Below the pieces are notes generated by a model. That model saw only the letters and a list, made by a program, of their open reading frames with translations. It did not search any database and had not been told where the DNA came from. Shown in pieces: positions 25,945 through 32,104 of a DNA stretch of 33,409 bases. Position 1 is the first letter of the stretch, and each line of letters begins with the position of its first letter. The stretch is from DASXMX01 sp036794395 (GTDB lineage: Bacteria > Planctomycetota > Phycisphaerae > Tepidisphaerales > Tepidisphaeraceae): contig DAIRGS010000047.1 of NCBI GenBank assembly GCA_036794395.1, positions 1 to 33,409 of the forward strand, in the 5' to 3' direction. The position numbers were made by a program, and so were the translations under genes.

Positions 25945-26265
25945 GTGGCATTACTTCAGTCAACCAGAGCCAGAGAGACCGATCCGGCCAAGAGCGAAGT
26001 GTCGCGGATTCTCCGGCTGCACGTCCCGCTGATCGTGAAGCTGGCCGAGCGGAAGCTATCCCTGGCGGAGGTGATGCGGCTGGGGGCGGGGGCGATCATC
26101 GAATTCTCCAAAAGCAGCGAGGAGCCACTTGAATTGATGGTCAGCAATAAGGCGATCGGGGTGGGCGAAACGGTAAAAGTCGGGGAAAACTTCGGAATTC
26201 GCATCACCCAGATCGGCGACGTCAAGCAAATTATTGCTGCGCTGGCGGGCGGCTCGAAGAGTTGA
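25945..26265 (+). CDS. FliN-like SpoA (SurP) domain protein
   Basis: A 106-residue protein that is essentially one SpoA/FliMN C-terminal domain: ILRLHVPLIVKLAERKLSLAEVMRLGAGAIIEF, then EEPLELMVSNKAIGVGETVKVGENFGIRITQIG. This matches FliN (flagellar motor switch) and the related type III secretion YscQ/SpaO domain. The start is a GTG at 25945; no upstream in-frame start exists before a stop, and the Shine-Dalgarno is weak. It stands alone, divergent from the giant gene (160-base spacer) and overlapping the convergent CCA enzyme gene by 35 bases. No FliM or other flagellar gene is in the window. It may be the flagellar FliN of this organism encoded apart from its cluster. Confidence 0.85.
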   Translation: MALLQSTRARETDPAKSEVSRILRLHVPLIVKLAERKLSLAEVMRLGAGAIIEFSKSSEEPLELMVSNKAIGVGETVKVGENFGIRITQIGDVKQIIAALAGGSKS

Positions 26266-27559
26266 TTTCCAATGCCAACTGAAGCGCCTGCTCACGCGTC
26301 ACAATTCTCCCCTCGAGTTGTTCATCGTACACCTGATTGAGAATCTTTTTGAAGACCGGTCCGGGCACAAGTCCCGCGGCCGTAAGCTCATCGCCGTCGA
26401 TCAATGGTTCAGGGGCGAACTCAGTCAGTTCCAACCGCGTCAGTTCTCGCTCCAAAGCTTCGATACGATCGGACTGCTTCCCGATTGACGAAAACGCCCC
26501 AAGCAGCGCTCTGGAGGAACGCGATGTTGGCTCTGCGAGAAACCGCTTAAGCTGTGCGACCGATGGAAATGCATCGCCCAAAAGAGGCTCAATGCCGGAA
26601 AGTGTTCCGCGCATCAGTTCGGATTCTTCATTGCTGATGCGAAGCGCCTGCCGCATGGCACGAACGGCGGAATTCACATTTGCTGTTGCGAAAAACGTGC
26701 ACGCGTCACTGTGCTCGGCATGCGATCGTAACCACACACAAGCAGCACCCGCCGCCAAAGCCGTCCCGAACGGAATCAATTCCGTGGGCGCAACTCGCTC
26801 AAACAGGAATGGGCGATCGCCCGGCATCGGTGAGATGGTCGGAGTGAGAAATCGGAAGATGACAGGAATCAGGTCCAGTTCCCAGAGTCGCCGCCATCCG
26901 TCGCCGCGCGTGACTGGGGTCAGCATGACACGCAATTCCTCGGCGATCCGCTCGGGACTGATTCGCTTCAATTGCGGCGCGTGATGCTTGATCGCGTCGA
27001 CGGTTTCGGGATCGATGGCAAATCCGAGTCGGGCGGCAAAGCGGACAGCGCGAAGAAGCCGCAGGCTGTCTTCGTCGAATCGTTCGGCGGGCACGCCAAT
27101 GGCTCGAACGACCCGCGCTTTGATGTCGTCCTGACCTCCGACGTAGTCAATCACGCGATCTGAAACTGGATCGAGAAATAATCCGTTGATCGTGAAATCG
27201 CGCCGACGCGCATCTTCCTCGGCTGTGGTAAATCGAACCTTTGATGGGTGGCGGCCATCGTCGTAACCGCCTTCGGCGCGAAACGTCGCGACTTCGATCT
27301 GGCTGCCCCCCTGCCGCACAAGGATAACGCCAAACGCCGCTCCGACCGCCTGGGTATTGCGGAACAGTTGCTGGACCCGTGATGGCGGCGCATCCGTCGC
27401 CACATCAAAATCTTTGGGCTGTTGGCCCAGGAGCAGATCGCGCACGCACCCCCCGGCAAAATAGGCGACATGCCCTGCATTGCGAAGCCGGGTGAGGACG
27501 AACAGCGCATCGTCATGTGCGGATTTAACTCGAGGCTTTGGAGTTGCCGGTTCCTGCAT
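26231..27559 (-). CDS. cca: CCA tRNA nucleotidyltransferase / poly(A) polymerase family
   Basis: A class II nucleotidyltransferase-fold enzyme of 442 residues that adds or repairs 3'-CCA on tRNAs. Motifs are GGCVRDLLLGQQPKDFDVATDA with catalytic Asp50 and Asp52, RRDFTINGLFLDP (about 119-131), and DEDSLRLLRAVRFAARLGF for the neck/body that selects CTP and ATP. The helical C-terminal part is longer than in the smallest bacterial enzymes, so specialised poly(A)-polymerase or A-adding activity cannot be excluded. The ATG at 27557-27559 lacks a clear Shine-Dalgarno. The tRNA-Ser gene in this window lacks an encoded CCA, consistent with a need for this enzyme. It overlaps the FliN-like gene by 35 bases tail to tail. 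Confidence 0.92.
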   Translation of the reverse strand: MQEPATPKPRVKSAHDDALFVLTRLRNAGHVAYFAGGCVRDLLLGQQPKDFDVATDAPPSRVQQLFRNTQAVGAAFGVILVRQGGSQIEVATFRAEGGYDDGRHPSKVRFTTAEEDARRRDFTINGLFLDPVSDRVIDYVGGQDDIKARVVRAIGVPAERFDEDSLRLLRAVRFAARLGFAIDPETVDAIKHHAPQLKRISPERIAEELRVMLTPVTRGDGWRRLWELDLIPVIFRFLTPTISPMPGDRPFLFERVAPTELIPFGTALAAGAACVWLRSHAEHSDACTFFATANVNSAVRAMRQALRISNEESELMRGTLSGIEPLLGDAFPSVAQLKRFLAEPTSRSSRALLGAFSSIGKQSDRIEALERELTRLELTEFAPEPLIDGDELTAAGLVPGPVFKKILNQVYDEQLEGRIVTREQALQLALEINSSSRPPAQQ

Positions 27560-27898
27560 AACCGCGCAAAGATTAACGCGAAGCAGCGCCAGAAGGGAGG
27601 GATGACGACCAGCAGTCGATCCCGAAAATCGCTTTGATCAATGTGAAATGACCAGGCAGATAAGGGCGAATTCTATAGGACCGTGCACATTCACGCGCTA
27701 CCCAAGCCGTTCGCATCCCAATCGCCCCAGCCCACGCAGAACAACCCCCCACGCCGGGGCACAGCTGTACTCAGCGCCGCCCCGGCTCCTCCCAGCGCTC
27801 TAATTCATCTCACAGCCCATCCCACCGACACCACCGTCCCCGCCACATATCCACCCAGTTAGCGGCGAATCACGCACGGTCGTTTAGAATCCATACCC
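27560..27898. other. Intergenic region with a GC-rich hairpin
   Basis: No gene was recognised in these 339 bases. A perfect 8-bp stem, GCCGGGGC (27753-27760) and GCCCCGGC (27779-27786), encloses an 18-nt loop containing AGCTGT. The surrounding sequence is C-rich on the plus strand. It could be a dispersed repeat or a terminator for the membrane helical protein, whose stop is at 27899. Confidence 0.45.
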
Positions 27899-28882
27899 TC
27901 ACACCGCCGCCCCGGCCGGTTCACTTGCGCGGGTTCGAAGCGTCTCCATCTTCTCCTTCACTTCCTGCGCAATGCGCGAATTGGGGAAATCGGCCTGGAT
28001 TTGCTCGCCAAGGCGAATGGCCTCGGCCCATTTTCGCTCGCGGACCAACAGGGCGAACTGGGCACCCATGTTATTGAGCTTTTCTTTAAAGACGCCTCGC
28101 ACGGTTTCCTGCATCGACTCAGCCTCGGCGGGCGTTAAGTACGGGTCGAGCTGGCGAAGGATTTCGATCGCCCCATCCCAATCGTGGCGGGCGGATGCTT
28201 CGTGCCATGTTTGAACCAATTGCAGCTTGTGCGACTGCCGGCGATTCTCGATCTCCTGCGGGATACGTTTGACCTGATCGTTGTTGGGGAGCTGCCCCAG
28301 CAATTTCTCCGCTTCGCGCAGGGCCGCACTCCACTGCTCGCCTTTGACGTGGCGATCGATCACCTGCATCACGTCAGTAATCTGCTGCCGCATTCCCTCG
28401 TTTCGCCGCTGCGTGATCTCAGAGCGAAAACGATCCGCCTCAGTCTTGGATCCAAATGCTTTTTCGAATTGATCAGCCAGAGCGAATGCCGCTTCCCATT
28501 CGCCTTGAAGCAGTTCTTCATTCACAGCCTGACGAATCGCCTCTCGATCCTTATCACGGAAGGCAACCGATCTGGCGCGATCGCTCAACAATTGCTGCTC
28601 GCTGATCCGCCCCATGAGCGTAACCATCTGCTCAAGGCGCTGGTTAACTCGATTGCCCATTTCCTCGGCACTGTCTTGAGCCGAGACAGCAGCAAAAAGG
28701 GCATGTGCAATTGGCCACGTGATAGCCACGGCAACCAGGCATACGCATCCTGCCGCCAACATGGTCCATGCACCTGGATGCAATAGTACATGGTAAAGCC
28801 CAAGCCCAAAAATCCCCAGCGCGGCCGCCGCCGCGATCAAATATACCCAGGTAAAAGATGAAGTGGGCGCGGGTTTTTCCAC
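27899..28882 (-). CDS. Membrane-anchored helical protein of unknown function
   Basis: A 327-residue protein with two closely spaced transmembrane helices near the N-terminus (about 10-32 and 40-62) and a long, charged, almost entirely helical remainder. The helical part contains repeated W-x-x-A and TPR-like helix pairs (WEAAFALADQFEKAF, WSAALREAEKLLGQLP, WDGAIEILRQLDPYL, WAEAIRLGEQIQADFP), about four degenerate units. I choose the GTG at 28880-28882 because GGAGG lies five bases upstream; a TTG at 28924 would add 14 residues. The TPR-like part suggests a scaffolding role at the membrane; no catalytic motif is seen. Confidence 0.7.
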   Translation of the reverse strand: MEKPAPTSSFTWVYLIAAAAALGIFGLGLYHVLLHPGAWTMLAAGCVCLVAVAITWPIAHALFAAVSAQDSAEEMGNRVNQRLEQMVTLMGRISEQQLLSDRARSVAFRDKDREAIRQAVNEELLQGEWEAAFALADQFEKAFGSKTEADRFRSEITQRRNEGMRQQITDVMQVIDRHVKGEQWSAALREAEKLLGQLPNNDQVKRIPQEIENRRQSHKLQLVQTWHEASARHDWDGAIEILRQLDPYLTPAEAESMQETVRGVFKEKLNNMGAQFALLVRERKWAEAIRLGEQIQADFPNSRIAQEVKEKMETLRTRASEPAGAAV

Positions 28883-29065
28883 GGTGACCTCCGTGAGAGT
28901 CTTGGTCGAGTCCGCTCTTATCAAAGTTTAGGGCAGTGACGAAATACGGTCAATACACTTCCAAGCGTATTGCGCGTAGGTCGTTGCGTACAAGAACCCT
29001 CACACTTTCCAGCAAGCGATCACATTCTCCGATTGCCGCGGAATTCACGCCGAAACGCCATCATT

Positions 29066-29887
29066 TTACTTCGTGGCTTTTTCATCCGTGCAGCAGTCGG
29101 CGGCTGTTCCTGCCGTCGGCAGAATGAGGCCCGCGACGTGAACCTGCTTGAGCGGATCGGCCTGGGCCTTGGCCGCCTTGGCTTCATAAGTGAATTCGAC
29201 CGGCTTGGCGACCTTCCCGCCCTTCACCTCGATTTGCTGTGGCTTCGAGTCGTGGTAGACCTCCTGCCATGCCTGAAGCGTATAAGTCCCGTCGGCAAGT
29301 CCCTTGGTGTCGATCGTAAACTTGCCCGTCTCATCGGTTGTGGCGAAGTAAGGATGATCAAACACCCGCACCACCGCCTTCATCCAGGGGTGAACATCGC
29401 ACTTGATTTGAAACGTCTCAACCGTAGTGAACGGCTCAATCTTCTTTTCATTTACGTTGACTTGAGCGAAATTGAACGCTGGGTTGTCGATCGTCAGGGC
29501 GTGGACGTTATGCAGGAACGGATCGGCGCTCTTCACGGTCACGGGCTGACCAATCTGCACAGCCAGGACATGCGGCGCATACATACAGCCCTTCTGATCT
29601 ATCACTGCCGGGGTCTCGCGCTTTGGGCCAGTCAGCGTCTTACCTTCAGCGGGCTTAATAAAGACGATAACGTTGGCGACTTCGTTCTTGTCACTGACGA
29701 CCAGCGTATCTTCGTAGACAGGGTCTTTGTGCAGGTCGGCACATTGTGCAACCGCCTGCATGGCCTTGATTTGTGGCATCTCGGGCGGTTCTCCCTTCAA
29801 CATCACTTTGCCGGTGATCTGGCCGTACGAGAAGCTGGACATTCCGGCCAGAAGGGCCGCGGCAAACATCGAAACGCTCAATTTCAT
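29066..29887 (-). CDS. Secreted cupredoxin-like / carboxypeptidase-regulatory-type protein
   Basis: A 273-residue exported protein: signal peptide MKLSVSMFAAALLAGMSSFSYGQ, then a beta-sandwich with a type 1 copper-like pattern. Possible ligands are His126 or His129 in FLHNVHAL and Cys163, His166 and Met169 in KCDVHPWM. A C-terminal carboxypeptidase-regulatory-like beta domain follows (DETGKFTIDTKGLADGTYTLQAW). The extreme C-terminus has a Cys-Cys pair (DCCTDEK). Such proteins are common in planctomycetes, where they may act in electron transfer or metal binding; the copper assignment is by motif only. The ATG at 29885-29887 has AGGAG eight bases upstream, better than the TTG two codons earlier. 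The gene is divergent from the TPR lipoprotein gene. Confidence 0.85.
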   Translation of the reverse strand: MKLSVSMFAAALLAGMSSFSYGQITGKVMLKGEPPEMPQIKAMQAVAQCADLHKDPVYEDTLVVSDKNEVANVIVFIKPAEGKTLTGPKRETPAVIDQKGCMYAPHVLAVQIGQPVTVKSADPFLHNVHALTIDNPAFNFAQVNVNEKKIEPFTTVETFQIKCDVHPWMKAVVRVFDHPYFATTDETGKFTIDTKGLADGTYTLQAWQEVYHDSKPQQIEVKGGKVAKPVEFTYEAKAAKAQADPLKQVHVAGLILPTAGTAADCCTDEKATK

Positions 29888-30159
29888 GTGCAAGTCTCCT
29901 TTGATGCCAAACGGTACTTCGAGTCACCAGGCATATCCAGCCCCACGGGGGGGGCGGCCGCCGCCAAACAAACTCGATAGGTGCCTTCTCTTTACTATTT
30001 TATGACTCGGGGCGTTGCGAAGAAGGGAGGAAATCCCAGACCCGTCCAAGTGTCCATGGGCGGAGCGTAGGCAAAACCGGAGCGTGGCAGGTTGTTTGGC
30101 CGATAGTGCCTGATACGGCCTTGCGTCACGATGCGCCCCCATTCTAAGCACGAAAGAGC
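29888..30159. other. Divergent intergenic region
   Basis: This must carry promoters for both the cupredoxin-like gene (minus) and the TPR lipoprotein gene (plus). It contains a run of eight G (29947-29954) and the palindrome GGCGGCCGCC (29953-29962), but I find no convincing -35/-10 pair. Parts of it look like a decayed dispersed repeat. Confidence 0.35.
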
Positions 30160-30849
30160 ATGCAAATGATTCCCCGACAGCGAATTCTCACTTCCGCCCT
30201 CCTTGGATTGATGACAGTCGGCTGCCACAGCCAGAAGCCCGGGGAGAATGCGACCGGGCCGACTGACGTATCACCCGACAAGTTCGAGAAAATAAAAGAC
30301 CCGCCCATTAATGCCCAAACACATTTTGCCGCGGGGCAACTGGCACAATCCCAAGGCAACCTCGACGAGGCACTCGCACAATACAAAAAGGCGCTCAAAA
30401 TCAAGAGCGACTATCTCGATCCCCTCTACGGTACCGCCGTCATTTTCACAGCCCAGAAGGATTACACCACGGCCATCGAAACATGGAACCGCTATCTAAA
30501 AGCCAGCAACGGATCGCCGACGGCATATAGCAATCTGGGGTTTTGCCAGGAGCTCGCTGGCAACCCCCCGGCGGCCGAGGCAGCTTACAAGGCCGGCATC
30601 GCCCGTGACCCCCACAACGAACCTTGTCATGTCAACTATGGCCTAATGCTGGCGCGGAGCGGAAAACCAAACGTGGCGCTGCTTGAATTGCAGAAAGTTC
30701 TCACGCCGGCCAAGGCTCATTATGATCTAGCTTCGCTGTACGAGTCGCAGGGAAAATTAACAGAAGCCCGTGCGCAGTACCGGCAGGCGATCGAACTGGA
30801 CCCAACCCTGGAAGAAGCCAGGCAACGGCTCGCACTTTTGGCGGATTGA
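30160..30849 (+). CDS. TPR-repeat lipoprotein
   Basis: A 229-residue protein with a lipoprotein signal sequence (MQMIPRQRILTSALLGLMTVGC, lipidated Cys22). The mature part has about five tetratricopeptide repeats, for example AAGQLAQSQGNLDEALAQYKKALKI, followed by a terminal pair ending in YRQAIELDPTLEEARQRLALL. Such proteins sit at the outer membrane or periplasmic face and mediate protein contacts; the partner is unknown. The start is the ATG at 30160 (a second ATG two codons later is possible). The stop is 23 bases before the ATG of the SMP-30-like gene on the same strand, so the two are likely co-transcribed. Confidence 0.88.
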   Translation: MQMIPRQRILTSALLGLMTVGCHSQKPGENATGPTDVSPDKFEKIKDPPINAQTHFAAGQLAQSQGNLDEALAQYKKALKIKSDYLDPLYGTAVIFTAQKDYTTAIETWNRYLKASNGSPTAYSNLGFCQELAGNPPAAEAAYKAGIARDPHNEPCHVNYGLMLARSGKPNVALLELQKVLTPAKAHYDLASLYESQGKLTEARAQYRQAIELDPTLEEARQRLALLAD

Positions 30850-30872
30850 TTACCATTCAGAGGGAACCGGAA

Positions 30873-31778
30873 ATGAAGATGCCTCTCCACCTATCGATAT
30901 TGCTCGTGTTATGCGGCACCATGACTGCCATGGCCGAAGATAACGCGGTTCTGGCGCCGGGCGCTAAACTCGAAAAGCTCGCGGACGGATTCAACTTTAC
31001 TGAAGGCCCTGCGGCCGACGCCGAAGGCAACATCTACTTCACGGACCAGCCCAACGATCGAATCATGATCTGGTCCAAGGATGGGAAGCTTTCGACCTTC
31101 ATGCAGCCGTGCGGCCGATCAAACGGCTTGTGCTTCGATGGGAAGGGGAACCTGATTGCCTGCGCAGACGAACACAACCAACTCTGGTCAATTGACATCA
31201 AAACCAAAGAGCACACCGTCCTTGTGAAGGACTATCAAGGCAAGCTGCTCAACGCGCCAAATGATGTATGGGTTCGCCCCGACGGCGGCATCTACTTCAC
31301 CGACCCGATGTACCCGCGCGATTACTGGAAGCGCGACCACAAAACGCAACAGGACAAAGAAGGCGTCTACTTTCTGAGCCCCGACCACAAGACGCTGACC
31401 CGCGTTGTCGCGGACTTCAAACGTCCCAACGGGATCATCGGCACGCCCGATGGCAAGACACTGTATGTTTCAGACCTGGATGCCCAGAAGACCTGGTCTT
31501 ATTCAATTCAGGAAGACGGGACGTTGAAGGACAAGAAGCCATTTTGCCCAATGGGCTCGGATGGAATGACCATCGATGACGCGGGAAACGTTTATCTCAC
31601 CAATCACGGCGTGACAGCTTTCGACCCCACCGGCAAAAAGGTCATGCACGTGGACATCCCACAAGCCTGGACGGGCAACGTATGCTTCGCCGGCAAGGGA
31701 AGCCACACGCTTTTTCTGACCGCGAGCAAGGCCATTTATAGCCTCCAAACGAAGACCGCGGGTGCGGGCAGTCAGTAG
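30873..31778 (+). CDS. SMP-30/gluconolactonase-like secreted hydrolase
   Basis: A six-bladed beta-propeller of the SMP-30/gluconolactonase/LRE family with an exported N-terminus (MKMPLHLSILLVLCGTMTAMA), 301 residues. The divalent metal site appears intact: Glu44 in FTEGPA, Asn186 in RPNGI and Asp230 in GSDGM; Asn130 in NAPNDVWV fits the substrate-site position. Members hydrolyse sugar lactones or related esters, so a periplasmic lactonase is the likely role; the exact substrate is unknown. The ATG at 30873 has AGAGGG eight bases upstream; the TTG at 30846, overlapping the TPR gene stop, is less likely. It forms a two-gene unit with the TPR lipoprotein. Confidence 0.9.
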   Translation: MKMPLHLSILLVLCGTMTAMAEDNAVLAPGAKLEKLADGFNFTEGPAADAEGNIYFTDQPNDRIMIWSKDGKLSTFMQPCGRSNGLCFDGKGNLIACADEHNQLWSIDIKTKEHTVLVKDYQGKLLNAPNDVWVRPDGGIYFTDPMYPRDYWKRDHKTQQDKEGVYFLSPDHKTLTRVVADFKRPNGIIGTPDGKTLYVSDLDAQKTWSYSIQEDGTLKDKKPFCPMGSDGMTIDDAGNVYLTNHGVTAFDPTGKKVMHVDIPQAWTGNVCFAGKGSHTLFLTASKAIYSLQTKTAGAGSQ

Positions 31779-31821
31779 CCATTCATGGAAACAATGAAGT
31801 TCAATCCGAAGTTCCCGGCAA

Positions 31822-31925
31822 ACGTTGCATTGCGTTGCAAACCGTTGCATAGGGCACTTGCCAGACGTTGCATTACGTTGCAAACCGTTGCACGGTCAGC
31901 TAAGCACACGTTGCATGCCGTTGCA
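31822..31925. repeat. Helically phased GTTGCA array
   Basis: Eight GTTGCA hexamers start at 31824, 31834, 31844, 31867, 31877, 31887, 31910 and 31920: spacings 10, 10, 23, 10, 10, 23, 10. They form two 28-bp units (31822-31849 and 31865-31892, one mismatch) and a shortened third unit (31908-31925). Unit starts are exactly 43 bp apart and the separators are two unrelated 15-nt sequences. It lies between the SMP-30 gene and tRNA-Ser. The 10-bp phasing places the boxes on one face of the helix, as in iterons or multi-site operators, but a dispersed repeat family is also possible. Confidence 0.85.
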
Positions 31926-31978
31926 CGTCCCGGCGGATTTCCGTAATTGGTGCTCTGGAGCAAAGCCGGGGAGTCGCT

Positions 31979-31984
31979 TAGAAT
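31979..31984 (+). promoter_or_regulatory. Possible -10 box for tRNA-Ser
   Basis: TAGAAT lies 31 bases before the mature tRNA 5' end, which would leave a leader of about 25 nt to be removed by RNase P. A weak -35 (CTGGAG, 31955-31960) is 18 bp upstream. The assignment is tentative. Confidence 0.25.
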
Positions 31985-32015
31985 TCTCCGCCCTTGTCAG
32001 GAATGACCGAAATCT

Positions 32016-32104
32016 GGAGAGGTGGCCGAGCGGCTGAAGGCGCAGCACTGGAAATGCTGTTGGCGGCTTAAACCGTCACGGGGGTTCGAATCCCCCCCTC
32101 TCCG
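32016..32104 (+). tRNA. tRNA-Ser (anticodon GGA)
   Basis: A class II tRNA of 89 nt including the discriminator. The acceptor stem is GGAGAGG (32016-32022) with CCTCTCC (32097-32103), discriminator G32104. The anticodon stem is CAGCA/TGCTG (32043-32047, 32055-32059), with a seven-base loop giving anticodon GGA at 32050-32052. A long variable arm and a T arm with GTTCGAATC follow. The 3' CCA is not encoded (next bases CTG) and must be added by the CCA enzyme. The T arm and acceptor end overlap the end of the serine recombinase frame. Confidence 0.96.
32076..32104. other. Candidate integration junction at the tRNA-Ser 3' end
   Basis: The recombinase frame on the minus strand runs through the tRNA acceptor and T arm and stops at 32076; its last residues (ERGGFEPP) are the translated tRNA end. 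A recombinase gene abutting the 3' half of a tRNA gene is the usual geometry of an element inserted at that tRNA. The matching att copy at the far end lies outside the window, so core and length cannot be defined. Confidence 0.45.

Noticed and set aside
31822..31925. CRISPR-like array (28-bp repeats with short spacers)
   Set aside because: Only three units, separators of 15 nt are too short for CRISPR spacers, the units are internally built of GTTGCA hexamers, and no cas genes are present.
31772..31963. Minus-strand frame rich in CNVMQR-type peptides
   Set aside because: This is the translated GTTGCA array, not a conserved protein.
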